NCBI GenBank assembly: GCA_023667095.1
Contig: JAMPAT010000015.1
Coordinates: forward strand, 21,399-85,398
Direction of reading: 5' to 3'
DNA length: 64,000 nucleotides
Source: Bacteroidales bacterium
GTDB taxonomy: Bacteria; Bacteroidota; Bacteroidia; Bacteroidales; UBA932
In this document: piece by piece, positions 34,752 through 43,886 of the stretch
How positions within the stretch are numbered: position 1 is the stretch's first letter
Layout of the letters: the number at the start of each line of letters is the position of its first letter
The notes under the pieces: generated by a model
Databases searched by the model: none
What the model was told of the DNA's origin: nothing
The model's input: the letters and a program-made list of their open reading frames with translations, nothing else
Translations under genes and position numbers: made by a program

Positions 34752-35399
34752 TCAGATGTTGTATCCTGGTTTAGAGAGCACATCAATAGTGTATGTCTTT
34801 TCTTCGAACAATACGGTCATTACCTTTTTGAACTTGTTGTCTGAATCGAGACGGTAGACTGTGTCAACTCTTTGGGCCTCCAGTGTATCAATATATGCAA
34901 TTGGCTTGAATACATTGTCTTTAGGTACCAAATGTGACGTTATTATTTCACCTGTTTCTGTTATTCTGAACGACATTGCCGGTATAATTCCCCTTGGGTC
35001 AAACCCTATAACCTTCACATACATCTGGTCAATGATTTCATCTTCCGGTGTGACGGATACAAGGAGGTCATTGGACACATCCCCGATGCTTCCCGCATTG
35101 ATCAACATCAACATGCATTCGGCATTCTTAATGTAGAATTTACGTCTGCCACATGGACCTTCATCTTCAGGTATAAACCAGTCCGTAAGTCCAAAGTCTG
35201 TGAACAGCTTGCTATATAGTATGTTGTCATAGTTCCAGATGCCTCTGCATTCAGGGCACATTTTCTCTGTCTTAAAACAATTGTATGGAAGTGGTGTGAC
35301 ATTTAGGTCTTGTATTGCCTCCTTTATGTCTGGATTCGGCTTTGCACTCAGACATATGAAATTCATGCAGCATAGTGTTATTGCTATAAAGTGTTTCAT
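34752..35399 (-). CDS. Secreted protein of unknown function
   Basis: 215 residues; signal peptide MKHFIAITLCCMNFICLSA. The mature part has CPECRG (residues about 48-53) and a later PCGRRKFYI, so it may hold a small metal or disulfide site. The remainder is beta-rich (VSVTPEDEIIDQMYVKVIGF). No family recognised. It lies upstream of the polymerase-like gene and probably shares its transcript. Confidence 0.6.
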   Translation of the reverse strand: MKHFIAITLCCMNFICLSAKPNPDIKEAIQDLNVTPLPYNCFKTEKMCPECRGIWNYDNILYSKLFTDFGLTDWFIPEDEGPCGRRKFYIKNAECMLMLINAGSIGDVSNDLLVSVTPEDEIIDQMYVKVIGFDPRGIIPAMSFRITETGEIITSHLVPKDNVFKPIAYIDTLEAQRVDTVYRLDSDNKFKKVMTVLFEEKTYTIDVLSKPGYNI

Positions 35400-35422
35400 G
35401 ATGTGCAGTTGTATGGTTGAAA

Positions 35423-35893
35423 TTAAAGTCTAATCTGTTTGCCTTTGTGGAAATATGGGATGCATTCAACAGTCACTCCGTGCGATCGGAGTTCCTCTAC
35501 AAATGGTTTGACTGAATCCTGTGACATGCAGTCCATGCTGTAAAAGCGGAACCGCCTTTTCCCCTTGACATATACCCTCATGCACGGCCAGTGGAATCCT
35601 CCTGACTGGATCTTTATCTTTTCAATGTCGCTGTACCGATAGACTTTACGGTAGAACCTGAAGAAATAGTTCCTATGTATGACCATGTCTTCAGTCAGCT
35701 CTGGGAATCCGAGACTCAGAGAGGCATAGTAAAGTGATAATAAAAGAAAAAAGGCCATTCCGCATACCATTATTGTTGCTCCTTTGTCCTTGAGATATGG
35801 TAGTGATACTATAATTATCAACAGCTCAGAAAAGATAAAAGAACCTATCGTGAAATATACATTATGCTTTCGATTAAAATATTTTCTATCCAT
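35423..35893 (-). CDS. Small two-helix membrane protein with PH-like domain
   Basis: 156 residues. Two hydrophobic helices (about 14-32 and 40-60), then a beta-rich cytosolic part with YRYSDIEKIKIQSGGFH and VYVKGKRRFRFYSMD, resembling the PH-like fold found in bacterial YcxB/DUF-type membrane proteins. It starts 5 bases after the gene at 35899 and could be its immunity or regulatory partner; this is inference from size and position only. Confidence 0.5.
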   Translation of the reverse strand: MDRKYFNRKHNVYFTIGSFIFSELLIIIVSLPYLKDKGATIMVCGMAFFLLLSLYYASLSLGFPELTEDMVIHRNYFFRFYRKVYRYSDIEKIKIQSGGFHWPCMRVYVKGKRRFRFYSMDCMSQDSVKPFVEELRSHGVTVECIPYFHKGKQIRL

Positions 35894-35898
35894 AAAGC

Positions 35899-36894
35899 TT
35901 AAGCTGTTAACAAATTATTTCCGATATAAATATATGCTTTTTCTCCATTCGGGGCAATAATCTCATATATTCCAGAAGGATAATTCTCTGAAACGAAAAT
36001 AGAGATAAGGCCAAGAATACCACTGGTAATTCCTAAGGTTCCGGATAATATAGGAAATTCAATGGTTATTATAGCACATCCGCTTAATGCGGCAGAAATT
36101 AATGACAACCAATCTCCGGTTGACAGTTCACCTTCTGTTCTTAAAATAATAATTGTTTGCGTTCCAGTTATTGCAATTCCTGCCCAGCCTAATGATTTTC
36201 CAAATGCTTCCAACGCTTTAGTATCTGAACCTATGCCAGACAAGAAATTAGATGCCGACAAAATAATGCCATTTGCATTCGCCCCAACTCCAAATCCTGT
36301 AAGCATACCGTCTGCTACTTTGTAAAAATCAACTTTCCCTTCTTTTAGATCATCCTGCATCTTTTTTACACCTTTTTTCCCGCGTTCAAGATCTTCATTA
36401 TAGTTATTGTCGGGAACATAAAGATATCCTTCTCCCCATTCATTTTCCCATCCTGTTCCACCATCAGGTCCTGGTCCTGGATCCGGGTCCTGGTTTTCTC
36501 CTTGTCCCTCACCGTCATCAGGTGATGTGCAGAATCCACCCTCCAAAAAGAAAGTATCAGGTTCTCCATTGCCATCGGAATCCCAATAAATATCGCCGTC
36601 ACTGTCCATATAGTACCCATCACCAAGATTTGTGTATTCATGATTTCCATAATCCCATTCATCATTTCCATATATGTTCTCATTGAACCAATCATCCCAC
36701 CAATTATTGAAATCATCTTCCCAATCTTCTCCTGCTCTTGTCAAAGGGGAAGAGCAGGAACCGAGACGGATGTTGTTTAAGATAGTGGTGGCTTCTCCCT
36801 TTTGAAGTGCCCTCAGCCGGCTATACCTGCTCAACCCAGATCGGGCTGGTCCAGGGCTGTTGCTGGTCTTGCTGGTGGATGTAGTAGTCGGCAT
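35899..36894 (-). CDS. Acidic secreted-type protein with hydrophobic C-terminus, N-terminus uncertain
   Basis: The open frame is 331 residues, but the first 40 or so read through an unrelated fragment (36821-36998) and are not credible. Near residue 43 a lipobox-like RLGSCSS occurs without the hydrophobic stretch that should precede it, so the true signal has probably been replaced by recombination. Then come an acidic, Trp/Asn-rich stretch, a calcium-binding-like DSDGDIYWDSDGNG repeat, a Pro/Asp/Gly linker, and a C-terminal half with Gly-rich hydrophobic segments (GWAGIAITGTQTIIILR; LSGTLGITSGILGLISIF). Such a layout occurs in pore-forming or toxin-like proteins. No family recognised. Confidence 0.5.
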   Translation of the reverse strand: MPTTTSTSKTSNSPGPARSGLSRYSRLRALQKGEATTILNNIRLGSCSSPLTRAGEDWEDDFNNWWDDWFNENIYGNDEWDYGNHEYTNLGDGYYMDSDGDIYWDSDGNGEPDTFFLEGGFCTSPDDGEGQGENQDPDPGPGPDGGTGWENEWGEGYLYVPDNNYNEDLERGKKGVKKMQDDLKEGKVDFYKVADGMLTGFGVGANANGIILSASNFLSGIGSDTKALEAFGKSLGWAGIAITGTQTIIILRTEGELSTGDWLSLISAALSGCAIITIEFPILSGTLGITSGILGLISIFVSENYPSGIYEIIAPNGEKAYIYIGNNLLTA

Positions 36895-36998
36895 CGTGCT
36901 CCGGAGTGGTGTTTTCCATGTAGTGTCCGAATGTCCAGCAGCTCTGTGTCATTGCGCGGTTGAAAAGTATGACTTTCTTTGTTTCCAGCTGAGCATGT
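36821..36998 (-). pseudogene. C-terminal fragment of an unidentified protein
   Basis: The minus frame reads HAQLETKKVILFNRAMTQSC, then WTFGHYMENTTPEHDADYYI, ending WTSPIWVEQV and a TAG at 36821-36823. A stop lies just upstream of it. The sequence is too ordered to be random and looks like the end of a metal-dependent hydrolase, possibly PHP-type, but I cannot name it. It is wedged between the sulfatase and the 35899 gene. Confidence 0.5.
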
Positions 36999-37032
36999 AT
37001 CTAAAAGGCTTCCGGAATCGTCTGCCCAAGTG

Positions 37033-38649
37033 TTACTTTGTCCTTTCGACAAATCTGCTGTCTCCATGGAAGAGGACAATCTCGTTCTCATCCGGGTCTG
37101 TGTCGCCGTATTCTGCCTGTGCTTCAGAGAGCCTCCTGAGAAGTAAATCCCTTGTCTGTGCATATTCAGGATTGTCAAAGACATTGTTCATCTCGCAAGG
37201 ATCCTTCGACATGTCGTAGAGTTCCCACTGGTCGATGTCGTTGTAGAAATGGATGAGCTTGAATCTGTCTGTACGGATTCCGTAGTGACGCTTTACTGAG
37301 TGTTCTGCAGGATATTCGTAATAATGGTAGTACACGGCATCCCTCCATTCCGGAGCCGGATTGCCCTCATTCTCCATTATCCCTTTCAGCGACTTTCCCT
37401 GGATGTCCTGTGGAATCTCCACTCCTGCAAAATCAAGGAATGTTGGCGCGAAATCCACATTCATGCAGAGGGCTGAGCTTGCCGAGCCTGCCTTTATGGA
37501 TTTGGGATACCTTACAATAAGCGGCATCCTCTGGCATTCCTCATACATGAAACGCTTGTCGAACCATCCGTGCTCGCCGAGGAAGAATCCCTGGTCCGAT
37601 GTGTAGACTACGATAGTGTTGTCCAGCTCGCCGGTTTCCTCAAGATAGTCAAGTATGCGTCCGATGCTCTCGTCCACGGAAAGCACTGTTGCAAGGTAGT
37701 CACGCATATACTGCTGGTATTTCCATCTTACAAGTTCTTTCCCTTGAAGCTTTCCGCTACGGTATTCTGCAATCCTGTCTGTATAGACGCTGTCCCATTT
37801 GTGCTGTACCTCCTCCGGCATCCTGAAATAGACCTGCGCAAGGCTGTTTTCTGGGTCTGCAAGCATCTCGTCGCGGGTCATCAGCTTAAGGTCCCAGTCC
37901 TCGGTGAATGTGTTGACAAGGTTCATATCCTGCTCCCTTGCTGCATCCCCACGTCCAGAATAGTCGTCAAAAAGGTTTTCCGGCTCAGGGAATACGGTCT
38001 CATTGAAGATTCCGAGATTCTTCGGTGACGGCATCCAGTTGCGGTGCGGTGCCTTGTGGTGGAACATCAGACAGAAGGGCTTGTCCTTGCTGCGCTTCTG
38101 CAGATAATTGATGGCCTTGTCCGTAATTACTTCGCTGACATAGCCCTCTTCTACGATTTCCCTGCCCATTTCCAGGAATTCCGGTGAATAGTAGTTGCCC
38201 TGCTCGCCCTGGCCTGAGAGTATGCTCCACCAGTCGAAGCCCTGCGGTTTCGAAATAAGGTGCCATTTGCCGATGATTGCTGCCTCGTATCCAGCTTTCT
38301 GCAGGAGCTTGGGGAAAGTCTGCTGGTCGCCGTCGAATATGCAGGCATTGTCGGTAAATCCGTTCTCATGTCCGAATTTACCGGTCAGGATACATGCCCT
38401 GGACGGGCCAGAAAGTGCATTTGTCGCATAACAGTTGTCAAAACGGATGCCTTCGCGGGCGATTCTGTCCATATTTGGGGTCTCTATCAGCCTGCCTCCG
38501 TAGCAGGACATTGCCTGGGTGGTGTGGTCATCTGTCATTATGAACAGGATGTTAGGCTGCCTGGGCTCCTCTTTACCGGCACTGCCGCAGGATGTAAGTC
38601 CTGCGGCTGCAAGCGGCAGATAAAATGCTGCTGTCAAATTTTGTCTCAT
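37033..38649 (-). CDS. Ser-type sulfatase (S1 family), probably GlcNAc-6-sulfatase-like
   Basis: 538 residues; lipoprotein signal with LTSC. Metal-binding FIMTDDHTTQ, active-site motif LSGPSRACILTGK in which Ser is the residue converted to formylglycine (S-x-P-x-R type, needing an anSME maturase), the GKWHL pair, and YTSDQGFFLGEHGWFDKR. The overall sequence resembles the S1_11 group that acts on 6-sulfated GlcNAc. With GH20 and GH109 nearby it suggests attack on sulfated mucin or glycosaminoglycan chains. It is transcribed away from the PUL and is probably a separate unit. Confidence 0.85.
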   Translation of the reverse strand: MRQNLTAAFYLPLAAAGLTSCGSAGKEEPRQPNILFIMTDDHTTQAMSCYGGRLIETPNMDRIAREGIRFDNCYATNALSGPSRACILTGKFGHENGFTDNACIFDGDQQTFPKLLQKAGYEAAIIGKWHLISKPQGFDWWSILSGQGEQGNYYSPEFLEMGREIVEEGYVSEVITDKAINYLQKRSKDKPFCLMFHHKAPHRNWMPSPKNLGIFNETVFPEPENLFDDYSGRGDAAREQDMNLVNTFTEDWDLKLMTRDEMLADPENSLAQVYFRMPEEVQHKWDSVYTDRIAEYRSGKLQGKELVRWKYQQYMRDYLATVLSVDESIGRILDYLEETGELDNTIVVYTSDQGFFLGEHGWFDKRFMYEECQRMPLIVRYPKSIKAGSASSALCMNVDFAPTFLDFAGVEIPQDIQGKSLKGIMENEGNPAPEWRDAVYYHYYEYPAEHSVKRHYGIRTDRFKLIHFYNDIDQWELYDMSKDPCEMNNVFDNPEYAQTRDLLLRRLSEAQAEYGDTDPDENEIVLFHGDSRFVERTK

Positions 38650-38945
38650 GTTCTAATAGATAGAGTGTGTATGATAGTGTAAGTTGTCAATTGAAATATT
38701 TGAAAATTGATTCCGCAGTCCTGTTTTGCAGCTGCCATGTCAATATATCCGGCAGACAGGGCAGCGAATAGCAATATTTTGCAGAATAGACGTGGAAACT
38801 TTTCATAAATCTCAAAAACAGGCAACTAAAATACATAAAATTCCCCGAAAACAGAATATTGTCCAGTGCAAATAGAATTTATGCTTTATAAAAGGGCATC
38901 CTGCAAAAGTGGAATAATTTGAGAGCCGTGTGAAATCCAGGCAAA
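38650..38945. other. Spacer upstream of the sulfatase
   Basis: No gene seen. It should hold the sulfatase promoter, but I find no convincing ECF-like or TAnnTTTG box on the minus strand. Confidence 0.4.
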
Positions 38946-39800
38946 AAATAGTGCTGTTTGGCACGCTTGGCTTTTGTAACCTATTGGTAACCAGTAATGT
39001 ATGATTTACTGCTGTGCCCAACGGTCAAGATAACATTCCGTTTGGCACGATGCTGATTTGCAATGTGTTGTCAATCAATGAAATGTGATTTTGCTGCGTG
39101 CCCAACGGCAAAAAAATAGTGCTGTTTGGCACGCTTGGCTTTTGTAACCTATTGGTAGCCAGCGATGTGTGATTTATTGCTGTGCCCAATGGTTAAGATA
39201 ACATTCCGTTTGGCACGACGCTGATTTGCAATGTATTGTCAATCAATGAAATACAATTTTGTTGCGTGCCCAACGGCAGGAAAATAGTGCTGCTTGGCAC
39301 GCGCTGTTTTTGTAATATGTTGGTAACCAGCGATGTATGATTTACTGCCGTGCCCAACGGTCAAGAAAACTTTCCGTTTGGCACGATGCTGATTTGCAAT
39401 GTGTTGTCAATCAATGAAATGTAATTTTGCTGCGTGTCCAACGGCAGGAAAATAATGCTGTTTGGCACGCGCGGTTTTTGTAATATGTTGGTAACCAGTG
39501 ATGTGCGATTTACTGCTGTGCCCAACGGTCAAGATAACATTCCGTTTGGCACGATGCTGATTTGCAATGTGTTGTCAATCAATGAAATGTGATTTTGCTG
39601 CGTGCCCAACGGCAAAAAAATAGTGCTGTTTGGCACGCCTTGTTTTCGTAATGTGTTGGTAGTCAGCTGTGTGTGATTTGCGGATGTCCCCAATGTCCCC
39701 AAAAATGTTACGTTGGGAACCATGCCTATTGGCAATATATTGTCAATCAATAAAGTGTGATTTACCAAAGTTCCCAATGTACAGGAACTCATTCCATTGC
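38946..39800. repeat. 168-bp tandem repeat made of 84-bp half-units
   Basis: The start 'gtgctgtttggcacgc' recurs at 38951, 39119, 39287, 39455 and 39623, an exact 168-bp period. Each unit contains two related halves starting at 38954, 39038, 39122, 39206, 39290, 39374, 39458, 39542 and 39626, with a diverged tenth near 39710. Each half opens with CCGTTTGGCACG-like and ends with GCGTGCCCAACGG-like sequence, which are inverted complements, so every half could form a 12-bp stem. On the minus strand each half is 28 codons (VPNxTIF..LGT..NHT..) but a stop recurs in every 168-bp unit. Not a CRISPR array, since both halves are repeated. Confidence 0.9.
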
Positions 39801-40390
39801 CTCCTGTCTATGCAGATAATTGCTAATCATGCCTGTATGATTTGCTGTGGCCCCATTGGCAGAGAATCATTGTGCTGGAAGCAGCATGGAAGTATTGACT
39901 GAATTTTGCGCAGCTATGCAAAGAAAGCTCATGCCGTGGTGGACAACTGTGTGTTTTGCAAGCTTATAAGGCAGTATGCTGTGTATTTCCCACTTCTGAA
40001 AAAGTGACTGATTTCATGTGCTTTCCAGATAAATACATTTACTGGGTACAGCTCAATATGGACAGGAAACCAGGGCAGGCTTGATTTTTTCACACCGAAA
40101 GCTTGTCTTTTCAATCTTTTGTTGCAGTTGGCTGTTGAGTTTACCCTTTCTGTGTGATATTACGCCTGTTGACTTTACCTTTCCGGTGTAATGTTGCGCT
40201 TGCCTGCTGATTATGTCATTTTGTTATGCCATTGCATTTGCCAGTTGCCTCTGCACAAGGAAATAACTGGGGCTATGGAGGCGCATGCTATTGAAAAGGC
40301 CATCGGAAATGCGGGATGCATTCCTCCTATAAAGCTAAAGAAATTGTTGACTTCTCCATTGCCATGTTGACATCTCCCGTTGTATGGAAC
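39801..40390. other. Gene-free spacer with repeat decay
   Basis: Further decayed echoes of the half-unit (e.g. 39838-39866). A 34-bp direct duplication at 40134-40167 and 40168-40201 (gttgagtttacc.../gttgactttacc...). No gene recognised; the short minus frame at 39929-40114 is not protein-like. Confidence 0.5.
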
Positions 40391-40425
40391 GAAAAAGGCT
40401 GCACCGTATGGATTACGGCACAGCC
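40391..40425 (-). terminator. Terminator of the 95-aa conserved gene
   Basis: On the minus strand GGCTGTGCCGTA pairs with TACGGTGCAGCC (two mismatches) and a T-run follows. Confidence 0.7.
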
Positions 40426-40449
40426 AGTCATTGTCTGCAGGAGATAGCC

Positions 40450-40737
40450 CTACTCCTCTTTGCCGGAAGCAACGATTGTGTTGCTGAGCTTCTCGCAGAG
40501 TCCGTCAAGCTTCTCGAACATCTCTTTGCGGATTCCGTTGTAGTAAGCCTTCCTTGAACCCTCTGCAGGATGGTTGATCTTGTCTTTCAGGTCGTTGTAA
40601 AGCTCTACAGCTTCGTCAACTATCTTGGAGATTGCGTCAGAATCCTTGTGAGGATTGATCGCAATGAACAATGCGCAATCATCAATGAATTCACCTACGA
40701 AATACTCGATGTCTTTTTTTATAACTCTAAGGTTCAT
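40450..40737 (-). CDS. Small conserved Bacteroidales protein
   Basis: 95 residues, all-helical and charged, MNLRVIKKDIEYFVGEFIDDC at the start, then DAISKIVDEAVELYNDLKDK and KEMFEKLDGLCEKLS. Proteins of this kind are widespread in Bacteroidales, but I know no function for them. It is a compact single-gene unit with its own promoter and terminator, suggesting a housekeeping or stress role rather than PUL function. Confidence 0.7.
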   Translation of the reverse strand: MNLRVIKKDIEYFVGEFIDDCALFIAINPHKDSDAISKIVDEAVELYNDLKDKINHPAEGSRKAYYNGIRKEMFEKLDGLCEKLSNTIVASGKEE

Positions 40738-40772
40738 AATGTTGTATGTTTAGTTCTTTTGTTTTCGCGCTG

Positions 40773-40780
40773 CAAATATA
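40773..40780 (-). promoter_or_regulatory. -7 box of the 95-aa gene
   Basis: TATATTTG on the minus strand, about 35 bases before the ATG at 40737. No clear -33 TTG. Confidence 0.55.
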
Positions 40781-40875
40781 GCAATTTAACATGAATAACA
40801 CGCTGTCAGGATGAGAAATGACAAAAAATAAACGGGAGTAACTGTAGCAGGATTTAAAATTATGCAAATTGTTTC

Positions 40876-40910
40876 TTAGGGTATTTTCAGAAACGGCAGT
40901 CTTATATATA
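40876..40910 (+). promoter_or_regulatory. ECF-like promoter of the polysaccharide locus
   Basis: TTAGGGTATTT (40876-40886), 12 bases, then GTCTTATATATA (40899-40910), identical in both boxes to the peptide promoters at 1004 and 3911. It drives the metallophosphatase and, with no terminator seen, probably the rest of the locus up to the ECF sigma gene. Confidence 0.7.
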
Positions 40911-40934
40911 AACGTAACACTAAATTCTCTTCAG

Positions 40935-42068
40935 ATGAAAACATGTCATTTGCTATCTGTTGTTCTCTTGAATCTCCTTCCTGTGGCTCTGACTGCCCAG
41001 GTCAAGCTTGGGCCATGGGTGCCGGAGGTATCCGGGATTTCATTTACTGTCAATTGGGAAACTGCTGATTCACAGCTGGTCCGTGTTGAGGCTGTCAAGG
41101 ATGGTGGAGCAGACACGCTCAGTTTCTACCAGACCATGTATGGCCGGAGCATTGTAGGCAACAGCCATTCTGTCAAGGTCACAGGCCTTGAGCCGGGCAC
41201 GAGGTATTCATACCGCATCTGCGGAATCCGCGTAATCGATGAATCACAGCCTTACCGGCTTGTATATGAAAAAGAAGAGAAAAAAGGCGAATGGCATGGA
41301 ATCGTAACACTTGACAGCAAGGCTCCGGAGTGCCGTTTCTCAATGGTCAATGATATCCATGACAAGAAGGAGCTTTTCTCAGACCTCTTTAAAGGAGTGA
41401 CATGTCAGGATATGGACTTTCTTATGCTGAATGGAGACATGGTCTCGTATATGACATCGATAGACACGGTCAAGGACCATCTGATATCACCGGTGGAGAA
41501 TCTTCTGCATGATGTGCCGATGGTATATGTACGTGGCAACCATGAAGGACGCGGCCAGGATTTCTGGCGTTTTTGCGAGGTGGTCCCTTCACATGACGGA
41601 AAAGCGTATTATGCCTTCCGCCATGGTCCGGTGGCATTCATTGTCATTGACTGCGGGGAAGACAAGCCGGACAGCAATCCTGCATATTGCGGCAATGCGC
41701 ATTTTGACCAGTACCGTGCGGAGGAGTCCGCATGGCTTGAGGCGGCGGTAAAGGAAAAATGGTTCAGGGATGCTCCTTTCAAAGTCTGTGTCTCCCATAT
41801 CCCTATGTATGTCACTGAAGATTCATGGTACACCCAGAAACAGTTGCATGAAAAGATGCTGCCAATACTGAACAAGGCCGGTATAGACCTTATGCTCAGC
41901 GGGCATTTCCATCGTCATATACTTGTTCCTTCAGGGCATAGCGGCAACCGTTTCCCTGTACTTGTAAACAGCTGTGACGAGCGTCTTGACTTTGTCTGCA
42001 ACGGTAAGACAGTACAGATAAAGGTCTATGACCGTGAAGGTGCCCTTGTCCATGAATATGGATTCTGA
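40935..42068 (+). CDS. Secreted metallophosphoesterase with FN3-like N-terminus
   Basis: 377 residues from ATG 40935; a 22-codon upstream extension is rejected because MKTCHLLSVVLLNLLPVALTAQ is a clean signal peptide and the promoter overlaps that extension. Residues about 25-120 form an FN3/purple-acid-phosphatase-like beta domain. The catalytic part has the calcineurin-type order NDIHD, LNGDM, RGNHE, SHIPMY, SGHFHRH. It likely removes phosphate or a phosphodiester in the periplasm. First gene of the PUL transcript. Confidence 0.82.
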   Translation: MKTCHLLSVVLLNLLPVALTAQVKLGPWVPEVSGISFTVNWETADSQLVRVEAVKDGGADTLSFYQTMYGRSIVGNSHSVKVTGLEPGTRYSYRICGIRVIDESQPYRLVYEKEEKKGEWHGIVTLDSKAPECRFSMVNDIHDKKELFSDLFKGVTCQDMDFLMLNGDMVSYMTSIDTVKDHLISPVENLLHDVPMVYVRGNHEGRGQDFWRFCEVVPSHDGKAYYAFRHGPVAFIVIDCGEDKPDSNPAYCGNAHFDQYRAEESAWLEAAVKEKWFRDAPFKVCVSHIPMYVTEDSWYTQKQLHEKMLPILNKAGIDLMLSGHFHRHILVPSGHSGNRFPVLVNSCDERLDFVCNGKTVQIKVYDREGALVHEYGF

Positions 42069-42103
42069 CAGTCTTTTGGATGAAAACCAAACATTTCCAT
42101 ATA

Positions 42104-43807
42104 ATGCGTATTAAATTGTTCTTTTCTGCTGCCGCCATGCTTCTGGTGGCAGCCTGCGGTCCACAGAAGACTGCACAGCCATTCCATGTAATCCCGTATC
42201 CTCAGGAAGTGGAGTTCCGGGATGGTGTGTTTGACATGGCTGGTGCCGGCTTTACGGTTGACCCTGGCATTGGCACTGACATGGTTGACTATATCGAATC
42301 ATTTGCGGGCCAGCTCAATGCCGTTTCCGGAAAACGTAATGCAATCCACCGCGGAACGGCCGGCAGGGGAGTCGTGTTTTTAGTCGATGAGACCCTTGGC
42401 AATGAGGCATATGCTATAGATGTGACTCCAAAGTGTGTGAAAGTATGCGCCTCATCATACAACGGGTTTGTATATGCGCTCCAGACCATAGGGCAGATGC
42501 TTCCGGCAGAGTTCTATGGAGGTGTAAGGGCAAAGGCTGACCTTGTCCTGCCATGTGTCGCAATCCGTGATTCTCCGCGCTTTTCATACCGCGGTGTACT
42601 CCTTGATGTCGGACGTCATTTCTACAGTGTCGATGAGATAAAGAGATTCCTTGACATAATGTCTGTGTATAAGGAGAATGTGTTCCACTGGCATCTCACG
42701 GAAGACCAGGGATGGCGTATGGAGGTGAAAAAATATCCCCGCCTGACGGAGCTTGGCTCTCTACGCCACGGGACACAGATTGACTTTGACCCTACGCATC
42801 TGCGCCCGGAGGACCATGGAGGCTACTATACCCAGGATGAAATGCGTGATGTCGTGGCATACGCGGCGCGTCTCGGGATTACTGTGATTCCGGAACTTGA
42901 CCTTCCAGGACACATGCTCAGTGCACTTGCCGCATATCCGGAACTGGGATGTACCGGAGGACCATACGAGGTTGCAAACACATGGGGCGTCAAGAAAGAT
43001 GTCCTCTGTGCCGGCCAGGAAAAGACATTTGAGTTCCTTGAGGATATACTGACAGAGATGATGGACATATTCCCGTCAGAATACATCAATATTGGAGGAG
43101 ACGAGGTCCCTAAGGTAAGGTGGGAGGCCTGTCCGCGATGCCAGGCCCGTATAAAGGAGCTTGGGCTTAAGGACAAGGACGGGCACACAGCAGAGCAGTA
43201 TCTTCAGAACTATGTGACAGCCAGAATCCAGAAATTCCTCGCAGAGCATGGACGCAAGATTATCGGCTGGGAGGAAATCCTTGAAGGTGAACTTTCCGAG
43301 GGAGTTACCGTGATGTCATGGAAAGGCACTGAGGAGAATGTCGATGAGCGCATCTGGAACTACAATTCGATAATGAGTCCGCGGGGATACATGTACATTG
43401 ACCGCTACCAGTCGCATGAGCAGGACCGCGAGCCTTTCTCAATAGGGGCATATCTCCCTGTTGAACGTGTGTATGAATATGAACCATACAAAGGTGTCCC
43501 TGAATACGGCAAGGAGCGTATCATGGGAGTACAGGCAAACCTGTGGACAGAATATGTAGACAGCAATGAATACCTTGAATACATGCTTCTCCCACGTCTT
43601 GCTGCCCTCAGTGAGGTGCAATGGTGTACTCCGGAGAACCGCCAGTATCCGCGGTTTGTTGAGTCGATGGACTATCACCGTGAAATATATGGGCAGAAGG
43701 GACTTACGTATGCAAAGCACCTGTGGGGCATAGTAGGCATGCCGGGGGCAGAATACCCGGCAAGGACACAGGAGGAGATAGAGGCTTACTGGGCCAGCCA
43801 GGAATAA
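42104..43807 (+). CDS. Beta-N-acetylhexosaminidase, GH20 lipoprotein
   Basis: 567 residues from ATG 42104 (MRIKLFFSAAAMLLVAACG, lipobox VAAC); an ATG at 42080 is possible but adds a charged tail before the signal. N-terminal GH20b domain (VIPYPQEVEFRDG), then the TIM barrel with YRGVLLDVGRHFYSVDEIKR, HWHLTEDQGWR and the catalytic pair in GGDEVPK, plus NLWTEYV near the end. It releases terminal GlcNAc or GalNAc from glycans such as mucin or glycosaminoglycan oligosaccharides. Confidence 0.92.
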   Translation: MRIKLFFSAAAMLLVAACGPQKTAQPFHVIPYPQEVEFRDGVFDMAGAGFTVDPGIGTDMVDYIESFAGQLNAVSGKRNAIHRGTAGRGVVFLVDETLGNEAYAIDVTPKCVKVCASSYNGFVYALQTIGQMLPAEFYGGVRAKADLVLPCVAIRDSPRFSYRGVLLDVGRHFYSVDEIKRFLDIMSVYKENVFHWHLTEDQGWRMEVKKYPRLTELGSLRHGTQIDFDPTHLRPEDHGGYYTQDEMRDVVAYAARLGITVIPELDLPGHMLSALAAYPELGCTGGPYEVANTWGVKKDVLCAGQEKTFEFLEDILTEMMDIFPSEYINIGGDEVPKVRWEACPRCQARIKELGLKDKDGHTAEQYLQNYVTARIQKFLAEHGRKIIGWEEILEGELSEGVTVMSWKGTEENVDERIWNYNSIMSPRGYMYIDRYQSHEQDREPFSIGAYLPVERVYEYEPYKGVPEYGKERIMGVQANLWTEYVDSNEYLEYMLLPRLAALSEVQWCTPENRQYPRFVESMDYHREIYGQKGLTYAKHLWGIVGMPGAEYPARTQEEIEAYWASQE

Positions 43808-43886
43808 AGGTGACTGCCTCCTGGAAAGATGGGCCAGTCTGGCAGATAGAAACGTTTGAAAACCAGAACAACTAACTACTGTTGAT

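Noticed and set aside
34664..34786. 41-residue N-terminal extension of the minus-strand ligase-like protein
   Set aside because: Overlaps the upstream gene and lacks a signal or conserved residues; the ATG at 34663 fits the first membrane helix.
38812..39792. Minus-strand repeat protein in the tandem array
   Set aside because: Frames are short, and a stop recurs at the same place in each 168-bp unit. The 28-codon period follows from the repeat length.
38946..39800. CRISPR array
   Set aside because: Units are 84 and 168 bp and the would-be spacers are themselves repeated; no cas genes are present.
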